Source of the DNA: Pseudemcibacter aquimaris
GTDB taxonomy: Bacteria > Pseudomonadota > Alphaproteobacteria > Sphingomonadales > Emcibacteraceae
Length of the DNA stretch: 64,000 nt
Reading direction: 5' to 3'
NCBI RefSeq assembly: GCF_028869115.1
Contig: NZ_CP079800.1
Span: 2,170,001-2,234,000, forward strand
This document shows positions 46,053-55,459 of the stretch, piece by piece. Every line of letters starts with the position of its first letter. Position 1 is the stretch's first letter. The notes under the pieces were generated by a model that was not told the origin of the DNA, did not search any database, and worked only from the letters and a program-made list of their open reading frames with translations. The position numbers were made by a program, and so were the translations under genes.

Positions 46053-47183
46053 TTAAAGCGCGCTTTCTAAGACATCAAATAAACGGTCAACATCCGATTT
46101 ATCATTATAAATATGCGGTGATACACGAATACTGTTTCCGCGGATACTCACGAACACCTTATTATCCGAAAGAACCTTTGGCAAATGTTCCGGCACACCA
46201 TCATCGAAATTGATGCCGATTAAATTTGGCACACGGAATTTATCATCTGCAACATTTAATCCAATTTTACGGGCACGTTCCGCGATATAATCCGTCAATG
46301 TTTTTAAATATGCCGCGATATGATCAATTCCAAATCCAAGCATAACTTCTAAGGCTTCGTTGGCCATTGGAACATTGATAAAGTTACTTTTTTCACCCAT
46401 ATCAAAACGGCGCGCACCCGGTTCATACTCATCTTTATAATCCACCAGTTTTGCGAAGTCCTCTGCCCCCTTTCGGGTGATCCAGCTTTCTTCAATCGGT
46501 TTTCCGCCTTGATTACGCGGCGCCACATAAAGCATCCCAAACGAATATGGTCCAAGCAGCCATTTGTACCCACCCGTAACCATATAATCCGGATCAATAT
46601 CCTTTACAGAAAAAGGGACAACACCAAGCGTCTGCGTTAAATCAAGAACAAGCGACGCCCCGACCGTACGTGTCTTTTTACCAACCGCAACCAGATCAAT
46701 ATAGCTTCCGTTGGTCCAATGTGCATTTGCGGTTGCCACAATCACGGTTTGATCGTTAATTGTATTTAGAATGGCCGACGTCCAATCACCATCATCCGGC
46801 CAAGGCACCGTAATAATTTCAGCATTACTATTTTCAGCAAGTTCCCGCCACGCATATACATTCGATGGAAACTGGTCCGCCATTACGACAATATTTTGTC
46901 CAGATTTCACAGCGATATTTTTGGCGGCAATCGCCGTACCGTACGACACGGATGGAACAATGGCGATATCATCTGGGTTTGCATCAATCAGCTTTGCTGA
47001 TAGTTCATAAAACCTATTCGGCGGGCCAAAAAAATCACTGATGGGAAGGTCCCAAGGCGTTAATTTCTTACGTAATGCTTTTTCACCGATTTCCGCCGCC
47101 GATTTTAAAAGTGGCCCCATATAGGCCGCATTTAAATATGTCACCCCATCCGGGATATCAAAAAGTTTCCTCTGGCAATCCAT
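46053..47183 (-). CDS. Class V aminotransferase family PLP enzyme
   Basis: A 376-residue fold-type I PLP enzyme. The opening LNAAYMGPL is typical of the class; the cofactor aspartate is Asp181 in LVLDLTQTLG and the Schiff-base lysine is Lys207 in TGGYKWLLGP. It resembles cysteine-desulfurase-like and kynureninase-like proteins, but no catalytic cysteine loop is seen in the usual place, so a desulfurase role is unproven. No partner isc or suf genes are near. Confidence 0.8.
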   Translation of the reverse strand: MDCQRKLFDIPDGVTYLNAAYMGPLLKSAAEIGEKALRKKLTPWDLPISDFFGPPNRFYELSAKLIDANPDDIAIVPSVSYGTAIAAKNIAVKSGQNIVVMADQFPSNVYAWRELAENSNAEIITVPWPDDGDWTSAILNTINDQTVIVATANAHWTNGSYIDLVAVGKKTRTVGASLVLDLTQTLGVVPFSVKDIDPDYMVTGGYKWLLGPYSFGMLYVAPRNQGGKPIEESWITRKGAEDFAKLVDYKDEYEPGARRFDMGEKSNFINVPMANEALEVMLGFGIDHIAAYLKTLTDYIAERARKIGLNVADDKFRVPNLIGINFDDGVPEHLPKVLSDNKVFVSIRGNSIRVSPHIYNDKSDVDRLFDVLESAL

Positions 47184-47188
47184 TATTC

Positions 47189-48118
47189 TTATACTTTCGT
47201 TTCCTGTGTCAGGTTGAGTTCTGTTACCACATCAAATATCACTGCGATATCTTTTATATTCTGTTCAATCAACTTCGGATCATTCAGGTTAAATGATCCA
47301 CCTTCAAACGCATTCCCCTTACGCTTGATGGCCATATAAATCTTACCTTTACTAAAGGCCATTTGTAACTGCTTAACACTCGGCAGGCGGTTAAACTGCA
47401 ATACCCTTTCCATAAACATGGGAGTTAACAGATATCTTGCCTCTACCTGGTCAGTTGAATGAACTTCAAATTCGCGTTCGAAATTCGGGTCCTCCAATTT
47501 CACCTTGTCACCATTTTTGGTCCAATTGGTTAGGAAGTTACCGATTACTGTTCTATCTTTGGTGATGATGGTTTCCGCAGTGAAATTTTTATGAAAATCA
47601 AACTCCACCAGAAACCCTTGAAATACTGTCGTTCTTGTTGTTCTGCCTTTACTATCGCGACTTACATTTACAAGTTTGGCTTCAAGCAAATTGAAATCAA
47701 TATCTTCTACATTTCCGCTGATTTGATCTTCAAGTGTCTTTTCATCATATGACGGAATGATATTTAAATCATCGTAAGGCCTTATAGCAGCCCCACTCGG
47801 CGCAACGTTATAATCAAGGCCAATTTCAACGCACAACAGCGGCATTAATTTTTCTTTTGCCTCACGCCTTATAACCGCAAGCCTGCTATAGAAAAATATT
47901 GATATCAGCACTGCGCCAGCAATTGAAAATTCCACAAGATCCGTCATACCCATTGTCAGGATCATGAAAAAGACAACAAAACCTACAATAAAAACTACCG
48001 TGAGGAACCTTTTAAAAGCAGCTTTTCGCCTTTCCTCGAGTTTATCCAATATGGGCTTTAAGCCGCTATCATCAAATGAATGAAGCGCAGCTCGCATTTC
48101 TTCTATGGTCATGTTCAT
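47189..48118 (-). CDS. DUF3137 membrane protein
   Basis: A 309-residue protein with two adjoining membrane segments at about 40-80 followed by a long soluble domain with LEAKLVNVSRD, TVFQGFLVEFDF and NRLPSVKQLQMAF. That architecture, and the gene position directly after lemA, fit DUF3137. Together with LemA it is presumed to act at the inner membrane, but the function is not established. It starts 6 bp after lemA ends. Confidence 0.82.
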   Translation of the reverse strand: MNMTIEEMRAALHSFDDSGLKPILDKLEERRKAAFKRFLTVVFIVGFVVFFMILTMGMTDLVEFSIAGAVLISIFFYSRLAVIRREAKEKLMPLLCVEIGLDYNVAPSGAAIRPYDDLNIIPSYDEKTLEDQISGNVEDIDFNLLEAKLVNVSRDSKGRTTRTTVFQGFLVEFDFHKNFTAETIITKDRTVIGNFLTNWTKNGDKVKLEDPNFEREFEVHSTDQVEARYLLTPMFMERVLQFNRLPSVKQLQMAFSKGKIYMAIKRKGNAFEGGSFNLNDPKLIEQNIKDIAVIFDVVTELNLTQETKV

Positions 48119-48124
48119 AAGCCC

Positions 48125-48688
48125 TTAAAGAATATCGGCGGCGTTTACCGGTTCTCTTTCTGCTTCATCAATTTCAAAAAACGGCATGGCCTTTACACCA
48201 ATCATGCTGGCGACCATGCTGCTAGGGAAAATTTCCACCGCATTTTTAAGATCGGTTACAGATGAATTATAAAAACGGCGCGCGGCTGAAATATGGCCTT
48301 CCACCTCTTCATAGGTTTCCTGCGCACGGACCATTGTTTCCTGTGATTTTAGATCAGGATAATTTTCTGCAACTGCAAACAAATTCATCATTGCTGATTG
48401 TAATTGCTTATTGGCTTCAAGATGTTGTGCGACTTCATCAGGGTTATTTTTATCATAATCGCTCCCTGATATGGTCCGCATTTGCGTGACTTTCGTCAGC
48501 ACTGCTTCTTCATGTTCCATGAATTTTTTCGCAATCGTCAGAATATTGGGAACAAGGTCATGGCGTTTTTTAAGCTGTACATCAATGGATGATAATGCCT
48601 CTAACGTGCCGTTTTTAAGCTTAATCAATCTGACATACAAAATATAGAATATCACACCGATTACGCCCAATCCGATTAATAATTCCAT
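48125..48688 (-). CDS. lemA: LemA family protein
   Basis: A 187-residue protein with an N-terminal membrane anchor (about 3-20) and a long helical domain. Conserved stretches are LKKRHDLVPNIL, FMEHEEAVLTKVTQMR, NLFAVAENYPDLKSQE and ARRFYNSSVTDLKNAVEIFPS, all LemA signatures. A textbook AGGAGG precedes the ATG. It pairs with the DUF3137 gene downstream. The family's role is uncertain; membrane-associated signalling or protein quality control has been proposed. Confidence 0.93.
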   Translation of the reverse strand: MELLIGLGVIGVIFYILYVRLIKLKNGTLEALSSIDVQLKKRHDLVPNILTIAKKFMEHEEAVLTKVTQMRTISGSDYDKNNPDEVAQHLEANKQLQSAMMNLFAVAENYPDLKSQETMVRAQETYEEVEGHISAARRFYNSSVTDLKNAVEIFPSSMVASMIGVKAMPFFEIDEAEREPVNAADIL

Positions 48689-48715
48689 TTGGTCCTCCTA
48701 ATTTTTCCTGACCGT

Positions 48716-49486
48716 TTATTGCCCCGGTGGAATTAATCCTCTTAATTTATCCCCAACTTGATCGGCAACTTTATCTTCCAGGTCTTTCACAACGTTCTCA
48801 GCTTCGTCCTTTACATCACCAACAACATTATTAAGCATTTCACTTTCTACGGCCTTGCTTACACTACCGCTAATCGCACCCCAGATTTGTTTGATGGCAT
48901 CTGACGCAAGTACACCGTTTTCTTTTTCACCAATGCCACTTAAATGAAGATCCGGCAATGAAAAACCAACCCCTTTGCCACCAAGAAGATCACTTGCAAT
49001 TTTTACATTGGTCCCATTGACATAAACATCATCAATGATAAATTTCTTTTCGCTTTCTGAATTGGTGTCAATGCCCATTGATGTTAGGTATGCGTCAATA
49101 TTTTCCTGAATTTGACTGACGTTATTACCATTCGAACCAATTTCATAAATCATATCTGCACCATCAAGGCGCACTTCGTTTATGCGAATAACATCAGATG
49201 TCAGGTTTTCAAGATTTACATCCATCTTAACCAGTAATTCATCCATCTTGAACAGATGATCTGATGTAAACCCTTCCGGATTACCGATGGTCATGCCCTG
49301 AAGTGATGCAACACCGTTAGCAGGATCAAGGTTCACATTCGCCAGTTCAACATCCGCACCAATCACCGGTGGTGTATATTGAACAACACTATCTTTGATC
49401 ATACCGTCGGCATTTGATGATAAATACATTGCTGCGCCCGCGCCAATGGCTATGATAACTACCAGTCCAATAAGAATTTTTTTCAT
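48716..49486 (-). CDS. AsmA/DUF748-like single-domain periplasmic protein
   Basis: A 256-residue protein with an N-terminal membrane anchor (about 4-24) and a periplasmic domain whose strands IGADVELANVNLD, ASLQGMTIGNPEGF and IRINEVRLDGADMIYEI resemble the repeated unit of AsmA-like lipid-transfer proteins. At a fraction of AsmA length, it would be only one unit. The C-terminal 60 residues are a charged amphipathic helix (VGDVKDEAENVVKDLED). It is upstream of lemA on the same strand by 27 bp. The function is not known and the family link is by pattern only. Confidence 0.6.
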   Translation of the reverse strand: MKKILIGLVVIIAIGAGAAMYLSSNADGMIKDSVVQYTPPVIGADVELANVNLDPANGVASLQGMTIGNPEGFTSDHLFKMDELLVKMDVNLENLTSDVIRINEVRLDGADMIYEIGSNGNNVSQIQENIDAYLTSMGIDTNSESEKKFIIDDVYVNGTNVKIASDLLGGKGVGFSLPDLHLSGIGEKENGVLASDAIKQIWGAISGSVSKAVESEMLNNVVGDVKDEAENVVKDLEDKVADQVGDKLRGLIPPGQ

Positions 49487-49614
49487 AACTTATCTCCATT
49501 TAAATATGTAAATCAGTTTCACTGAATTATTATGTAATTGCAACTATAAATCTCTTGACCTTTGCTGCTATTCAAACAACAATCCAAGCATATAAAAAAT
49601 GAAAGGGGCAAAAA

Positions 49615-50658
49615 ATGGGCGTATTACCATACATCGGCGGATTAGGGCTTATCACATTAACGGTTTACATCATGGTGGTTGGCCGTGATTTAATTGTCCC
49701 ATTCCTGATCAGTGTCGTTATATGGTATTTAATCAATACGTTATCCGATTATTATTATAAAATTAAAATCGGTGCATTTCGGTTTCCTAAAGCCTTATGT
49801 TTTATCACGTCACTGATCACAACTATTGTCGCTATATATTTAATTGTTGAAATGATCGGCAATAATATTGCTGACGTCAGGGCCGCTGCACCGGTTTACC
49901 AAGAAAACCTTCTAAACCTATCGGATCGTGTCTTCAATCTGCTGGGCATTGAAAATCAGCCAAATTTATCACAACTGATCGGACAGATTGATCTGCGCCC
50001 ATTCATTAGTAACATTGCCGGAACGATGGCGAGTATTGCTGGTAATGCAGGCCTTATTTTAATTTATGTTCTCTTTCTTTTTCTGGAACAGGCAAGCTTT
50101 TCACCAAAACTTGAGGCCCTGTTAAATGGGTCAAAGCATTCCGGAACCGTACAGGAAATCATCCATACCATTCATGAAAAAATTGAAACATATGTTGCGA
50201 TTAAAACATTCGTCAGCATTCTAACCGGCACGGCATGTTATTTTGTGTTGCTTATGAATGATGTTGATTATGCCAGTTTCTGGGCATTTATAATCTTCTT
50301 ACTTAATTATATCCCGACTGTCGGATCAATGCTCGCCGTATTATTTCCCGCGCTTTTAAGCCTTGTGCAGTTTCCGACTTTTACACCGTTTCTGATTGTT
50401 CTAACATCACTCGTGTGTATTCAGGTGGCTGTTGGCAATATCCTTGAACCTAAATTAATGGGCAATTCACTGAACCTTAGCCCGCTAGTTGTAATGCTTT
50501 CACTTGCCATTTGGGGCAGTATTTGGGGTGTCGCTGGCATGTTTTTAAGTGTGCCATTTACTGTTATTCTGATGATTATCTTTTCTGAATTTCCAAAAAC
50601 GCGCCCCATCGCCATTTTACTATCACAAAACGGAAAGATCGGAACCAGCAAAAAATAA
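49615..50658 (+). CDS. AI-2E family (PerM/TqsA) transporter
   Basis: A 347-residue polytopic inner-membrane protein with about seven to eight helices. The motifs FIIFLLNYIPTVGSML and GNILEPKLMGNSLNLSPLVVML are diagnostic of the AI-2E transporter family. Members include the autoinducer-2 exporter TqsA, sodium/proton antiporters and proteins of unknown cargo, so the name should not be taken as function. GAAAGGGG precedes the ATG. It stands alone between the AsmA-like and ArsR genes. Confidence 0.9.
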   Translation: MGVLPYIGGLGLITLTVYIMVVGRDLIVPFLISVVIWYLINTLSDYYYKIKIGAFRFPKALCFITSLITTIVAIYLIVEMIGNNIADVRAAAPVYQENLLNLSDRVFNLLGIENQPNLSQLIGQIDLRPFISNIAGTMASIAGNAGLILIYVLFLFLEQASFSPKLEALLNGSKHSGTVQEIIHTIHEKIETYVAIKTFVSILTGTACYFVLLMNDVDYASFWAFIIFLLNYIPTVGSMLAVLFPALLSLVQFPTFTPFLIVLTSLVCIQVAVGNILEPKLMGNSLNLSPLVVMLSLAIWGSIWGVAGMFLSVPFTVILMIIFSEFPKTRPIAILLSQNGKIGTSKK

Positions 50659-50746
50659 GCTGTTAAACTTATAATAGAAAATTAGAATATTATAATATTC
50701 TTACGTAAAGGAATTCTGATACTTACAACAAGCAGGAAAAATAAAA

Positions 50747-51079
50747 TTATTTCTCTTGGTTATTGTAAAATAGTTCGTTTGCAATACTCAGAAATTTTTC
50801 AACCCGATCATCACAGATGGAATAAAAAATTTGCTGGCTCTCGCGACGCCTTGCAAGAATACCTTCACCGCGCATACGGCTAAGATGTTGTGATAATGCA
50901 GATTGCGAAATATTTAAACTTTTTTCCAATTCCCCTACATTGGATTCCCCCTTCAAGAGACATCCGAGTATTATAAGTCTATTAGGATTAGCTAAAGTTT
51001 TTAAAAATTCTGCTGCATTTTCAGCAGCTTGCGACATATCAATATTCAAGTGGCTATTTTCTTCGCCTAATTTTTTCAT
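50747..51079 (-). CDS. ArsR-family transcriptional regulator (possibly redox or sulfide sensing)
   Basis: A 110-residue winged-helix repressor. LANPNRLIILGCLLKGE and the recognition helix SQSALSQHLSRMRGEG place it in the ArsR family, near the BigR/SqrR branch by its wording. Cys40 is at the position of the first sulfide-sensing cysteine of SqrR; the only other cysteine, Cys89, is not at the usual second site. No metal-binding CXC motif is present. Near-identical direct repeats lie just upstream and may be its operator. No obvious target gene is adjacent. Confidence 0.85.
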   Translation of the reverse strand: MKKLGEENSHLNIDMSQAAENAAEFLKTLANPNRLIILGCLLKGESNVGELEKSLNISQSALSQHLSRMRGEGILARRRESQQIFYSICDDRVEKFLSIANELFYNNQEK

Positions 51080-51433
51080 TCAGGTTTCCCCAGAATTTAC
51101 ACATACAAAATATCTTAAAATAATCGTGAATATTAGTTAACAATTTATTAATTTAAGCTAAAAAATCGTTAATATTTTTGTATTTATCTGCTGGAGCGCT
51201 AAAGTAGCATTTTAGAACTTACTAACTTAATAGTTTTAAAAAATCTAAAAGCGATACTTTAAGTACATTCAAATCAATTTTACTAAACAAGTGTAACAAC
51301 ACAACGGCAGAAAATTAGTTAGAATTACAATGTTTCTAACTTGTGCGCAGTGTTTAATATATTAACTTAAAATTGCCAAGTACTTTTTTTGTATTTTTCA
51401 ACCTACATTTGCCGTATGTTATAATATTCCGAT
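51080..51433. other. AT-rich intergenic region between ivd and the ArsR gene
   Basis: 354 bp without a credible gene. It holds direct repeats ATCGTGAATATT (51123-51134) and ATCGTTAATATT (51165-51176), 42 bp apart, and a perfect inverted repeat AGTTAGAA (51317-51324) / TTCTAACT (51334-51341). The latter, read leftward, is followed by AATTTTC and may be a weak terminator for the liu operon. Confidence 0.6.
51123..51176 (-). promoter_or_regulatory. Direct repeats upstream of the ArsR-family gene
   Basis: Two 12-bp copies matching at 11 positions, starting 42 bp apart, which is close to four helical turns, at about -44 and -86 relative to the ArsR start codon. Each contains AATATT. Autoregulatory operator sites are plausible. 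Confidence 0.4.
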
Positions 51434-52600
51434 TTAAGAATATTCTGAAAAAAGCTCTCTGCCGATCAACATTCTTCTGATTTCACTGGTCCCTGCACCA
51501 ATTTCATATAGTTTGGCATCGCGTAAATAACGCCCTGTCGGAAACTCGTTGATATAGCCATTACCACCTAAACACTGAATAGCTTCAAGTGCCATTTGTG
51601 TTGCTTTTTCTGCCGCATATAAAATACAGCCCGCCGCGTCTTTCCTTGTGGTCTCGCCACGATCACAAGCCGCCGCAACCGTATAAACATAACTACGACA
51701 AGCATTTAGTTCTGTGTACATGTCGGCAATTTTTCCCTGAATAAATTGAAATTCACCGATTGCTTTACCGAATTGTGTGCGTTCCTTGACGTAAGGAAGC
51801 ACCGTATCCAAGCATGATTGCATAATACCAAGCGGCCCACCTGAAAGAATAACGCGTTCGTAATCAAGGCCGGACATAAGGACGCGCACCCCCTTTCCTT
51901 CTTCACCGAGGATATTTTCCGCCGGCACTTCGCAATCTTCAAAAACCAGCTCACATGTGTTTGATCCACGCATGCCTAATTTATCTAATTTCTGAGCCGT
52001 ACTGAAGCCAGGAAAGTCCTTTTCGATGATAAACGCCGTGATTCCTTTTGAATGCGCCGCCATATCCGTTTTGGCATAAACCACAAGAACATCTGCGTCT
52101 GGCCCATTTGTGATCCACATTTTTGTGCCATTAAGAATATACTTATCACCTTTTTTTTCGGCACGCAGACGCATACTAACCACATCAGAACCCGCTCCAG
52201 ATTCACTCATCGCAAGGGCGCCAATATGCTCACCGCTAATTAATTTTGGTAAATATTTCTGTTTTTGTTCTTTATTACCATTTCGGTTGATCTGATTAAC
52301 ACACAGATTTGAATGAGCACCATAACTAAGTCCGACGCTACCCGATGCACGGGATATTTCTTCTACGGCAATCGTATGAGCCAAGTACCCCATATCAACG
52401 CCACCATATTCCTCAGAAACAGTCATGCCTAATAACCCAAGCTCACCAAACTGCGTCCACAACTCATTAGGGAATTCATTATCATGATCGATCTGTTCTG
52501 CACGCGGGGCAATTTGTTCCGATGCAAATTTACGAACCATGTCTTGAAGCATATTGATATCTTCGCCCAAATTAAAATTCAGTGATGGATAATTAATCAT
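51434..52600 (-). CDS. ivd: Isovaleryl-CoA dehydrogenase
   Basis: Oxidises isovaleryl-CoA to 3-methylcrotonyl-CoA in leucine breakdown and passes electrons to ETF. The acyl-CoA dehydrogenase has 388 residues. The catalytic base is Glu248 in GLDYERVIL, the position used by isovaleryl-CoA dehydrogenases. FAD-site segments include [10 protein letters not shown] and MWITNG, and the end has [13 protein letters not shown] and [12 protein letters not shown]. It is the last gene of the liu group; the other members fix the substrate better than sequence alone would. Synonym liuA. Confidence 0.94.
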   Translation of the reverse strand: MINYPSLNFNLGEDINMLQDMVRKFASEQIAPRAEQIDHDNEFPNELWTQFGELGLLGMTVSEEYGGVDMGYLAHTIAVEEISRASGSVGLSYGAHSNLCVNQINRNGNKEQKQKYLPKLISGEHIGALAMSESGAGSDVVSMRLRAEKKGDKYILNGTKMWITNGPDADVLVVYAKTDMAAHSKGITAFIIEKDFPGFSTAQKLDKLGMRGSNTCELVFEDCEVPAENILGEEGKGVRVLMSGLDYERVILSGGPLGIMQSCLDTVLPYVKERTQFGKAIGEFQFIQGKIADMYTELNACRSYVYTVAAACDRGETTRKDAAGCILYAAEKATQMALEAIQCLGGNGYINEFPTGRYLRDAKLYEIGAGTSEIRRMLIGRELFSEYS

Positions 52601-52615
52601 AATTTCTAAACTCCG

Positions 52616-53476
52616 TTAATCAGATAAACTGTTCATAGTTAATGAAATAAATTCAACAACTTCGTGAAGAGCAGCGAGTTCAACACCCGTTGAAAATCCA
52701 TTTTCATGAATTAAATGCACTGCCGCTTCTGTTGAAACATTTCCGCTTGCCCCTTCTGCGTATGGACAACCACCAAGCCCAGCGACCGAACTATCAAAAG
52801 TGCGAATTCCAAGATCCAACCCCATTTGCATATTTTCAAGCGCGCGGTCATAAGTGTCATGCAAATGAAGCGCTAAATTACCAATGGAAATAGTTTGCGT
52901 TACGGTCTCAATTAATTTTTGAATATCCTGTGGGTGGGCTTTACCGATTGTGTCACCAAGCGATAATTCATAGCATCCCATCTCAAGCAATTTTTCGCCG
53001 ACCATTTTTACCATTGCAGGGTCGATGGCTCCTTCATAAGGACAGTGCGTCACACACGAAACATAGCCACGTACCTTTAATCCGTTTTCTTTGGCAAGTT
53101 TCATAACCGGATCAAACCTTGTAAGGCTTTCTTCAATGCTGCAATTTATGTTCTTTTGGCTAAAGCTTTCCGATGCGGCCGCAAATACCGCGACCTCGGA
53201 TACATTTGCCTCAAGTGCTGCATGCATTCCCCTTTCGTTTGGGGTTAATGCGCTATACGTTACATTATCTTTTCTGTCAATTGCTGACATCACATCCATA
53301 GCATCGGCCATTTGCGGCACCCATTTTGGCGACACAAAACTGGTGCATTCAATTTTATTAATTCCCGCATCAACAAGCCTGTTGATCAAATCAACCTTGA
53401 TATCTGTCGGCACGAATTGCTTTTCGTTCTGAAGACCGTCTCTTGGCCCAACTTCAAATATTGTTACGTCCGTCAT
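52616..53476 (-). CDS. mvaB: Hydroxymethylglutaryl-CoA lyase
   Basis: Cleaves HMG-CoA to acetoacetate and acetyl-CoA, the last step of leucine degradation. This TIM-barrel protein has 286 residues: EVGPRDGLQNEK at 8-19, metal ligands in LHLHDTYD (His204, His206), and the signature GLGGCPYAEGASGN with catalytic Cys237. Its ATG directly follows the liuD stop. Synonym liuE. Confidence 0.95.
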   Translation of the reverse strand: MTDVTIFEVGPRDGLQNEKQFVPTDIKVDLINRLVDAGINKIECTSFVSPKWVPQMADAMDVMSAIDRKDNVTYSALTPNERGMHAALEANVSEVAVFAAASESFSQKNINCSIEESLTRFDPVMKLAKENGLKVRGYVSCVTHCPYEGAIDPAMVKMVGEKLLEMGCYELSLGDTIGKAHPQDIQKLIETVTQTISIGNLALHLHDTYDRALENMQMGLDLGIRTFDSSVAGLGGCPYAEGASGNVSTEAAVHLIHENGFSTGVELAALHEVVEFISLTMNSLSD

Positions 53477-55459
53477 TTAACCGCTTTCCGCAATTCTTAA
53501 AAGCACATGACCATCAGCAACCTGCATGTTTTCTTGCAAGGAATTAAATTCAAGAATACCTGTTTTTGGTGCCTTAATGGTGTGTTCCATTTTCATGGCC
53601 TCTAGTATCAGGATCGGATCACCTTCCTGAACTTCTGCGCCATTTTCGGCAATCATTTTAGCAACCTTGCCCGGCATTGGCGTTACAATGGTACCGTCCG
53701 CTTTTTCATCATCACGGCCATCCACACCCGGCACATAATGATGCAGGTATGACACGCTTCCGTCAGAAAAGACTGTAAAATCGCGGTCTTCTGTAATGAC
53801 TTTGCCTGATATTTTTTCACCATTAAGCGATATCAAATAATCATCACCATCCCGGTCTAACAACTTAACCTGATACCTTTTACCCGCCACTTCCATTTCA
53901 TAACCATCACGAAGGTAAGTGACCAGAATGTCATATGAACTATCATTTTCCAGATAAGTAATATTGGTTTTCAAATGGCTATTAAGCTGCCAACCATCTG
54001 ACCAATCCCAAACATCCGCGCCCTTTGCATGTGGGGCAAGTTCAGCAAGCGCGGCAAGAACAAGTGTTGATGGTGATACATGTTCATCACCCGGGGTTAA
54101 ATGAACAATATATTTATCAATAAACCCTGTATCAAAATCCGCTACATTAAATGCCTTGCGGTTAAAGATATTATATAAAAACTCAAGGTTCGTTTTAACA
54201 CCGGCAATGGCCGTATTTTTAAGAACCCGGCGCATATGGCGAATGGCTTCGCTGCGGCTCTCGCCCCATACGATTAATTTGGCGATCATCGGGTCATAAT
54301 AAATACTGACCTCATCCCCTTCTTCGATGCCGGTATCGACCCTGAAACTACCATTAACCGCAGGATAAGAAAAATGGTGCAACTTACCTGTTTGTGGTAA
54401 AAATCCTTTTGATGGGTCTTCCGCATAAAGCCTTACTTCGAAAGCATGTCCTTTTAACGGAATATCATTCTGCGTTAACGGCAACCTTTCGCCCGCCGCA
54501 ACACGCAACTGCCATTCCACAAGGTCAAGCCCCGTGATCAATTCCGTAACCGGGTGTTCTACCTGAAGCCTTGTATTCATTTCCATGAAATAAAATGGCG
54601 CATCCTTAAGGCCATGTTCAACATCAACGATAAATTCAATGGTTCCTGCACCACGGTATTTAATGGCCTTTGCCGCACGGATTGCCGTTTCACCAATTTC
54701 GAAACGCATATCCTCGCTTAAATCAGGTGCTGGTGCCTCTTCCACGACCTTTTGATGGCGACGCTGTAATGAACAGTCGCGTTCATGCAAATAAACCGCA
54801 TTACCGACCATATCGGCGAATACCTGCACTTCGATATGGCGGGCTTTTCGGATATATTTTTCAAGCAGCACGCGGTCATTGCCAAATGATGACATGGCCT
54901 CGCTTTTTGCGGATGATAACTGGCTTAAAAATTCATCAAGATTTTCAACAAGGCGCATGCCTTTACCACCACCACCAGCAACGGCCTTAATCAATAATGG
55001 AAAACCGATTTTTTCGGCTTCAGATTTTAAAAGCTCTTCCGATTGATCTTCACCATCATAACCCGGCACCACTGGAACACCTGCATTGATCATTTCAATC
55101 TTTGCCTGATCTTTTAATCCCATTAACAAAATAGATTCAGCGCTTGGCCCGATAAATCTTAATTCAGCCTTTTCACATTCCCTTGCGAAATCCGCATTTT
55201 CAGAAAGAAACCCGTATCCCGGATGGATGGCCTCCGCCCCGCTTTTAAGGGCGATGGATATGATTTTATCACCTCGAAGATAGCTTTCCGACGCTTCGGC
55301 TGGTCCAATTTCATATGCCTCATCAGCCATTCTTACGTGTCTTGAATTGGCGTCAGCCTCTGAAAAAACAGCAACTGTTTTAATACCGCGACGACGGGCC
55401 GTTTCAATAATCCGACAAGCAATCTCACCGCGATTGGCAATTAGAATTTTTTCAAACAT
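53477..55459 (-). CDS. liuD: Methylcrotonyl-CoA carboxylase biotin-carrying (alpha) subunit
   Basis: Carboxylates its own biotin with ATP and bicarbonate for transfer to 3-methylcrotonyl-CoA. The protein has 660 residues: biotin carboxylase core with FEKILIANRGEIACRI, GGGGKGMR and EMNTRLQVEHPVTE; a linker domain from about 450; and a biotinyl domain with Lys623 in EAMKMEHT. It overlaps the liuC gene by eight bases. Alone it could be an acetyl- or propionyl-CoA carboxylase, but the operon fixes the methylcrotonyl assignment. Confidence 0.94.
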   Translation of the reverse strand: MFEKILIANRGEIACRIIETARRRGIKTVAVFSEADANSRHVRMADEAYEIGPAEASESYLRGDKIISIALKSGAEAIHPGYGFLSENADFARECEKAELRFIGPSAESILLMGLKDQAKIEMINAGVPVVPGYDGEDQSEELLKSEAEKIGFPLLIKAVAGGGGKGMRLVENLDEFLSQLSSAKSEAMSSFGNDRVLLEKYIRKARHIEVQVFADMVGNAVYLHERDCSLQRRHQKVVEEAPAPDLSEDMRFEIGETAIRAAKAIKYRGAGTIEFIVDVEHGLKDAPFYFMEMNTRLQVEHPVTELITGLDLVEWQLRVAAGERLPLTQNDIPLKGHAFEVRLYAEDPSKGFLPQTGKLHHFSYPAVNGSFRVDTGIEEGDEVSIYYDPMIAKLIVWGESRSEAIRHMRRVLKNTAIAGVKTNLEFLYNIFNRKAFNVADFDTGFIDKYIVHLTPGDEHVSPSTLVLAALAELAPHAKGADVWDWSDGWQLNSHLKTNITYLENDSSYDILVTYLRDGYEMEVAGKRYQVKLLDRDGDDYLISLNGEKISGKVITEDRDFTVFSDGSVSYLHHYVPGVDGRDDEKADGTIVTPMPGKVAKMIAENGAEVQEGDPILILEAMKMEHTIKAPKTGILEFNSLQENMQVADGHVLLRIAESG

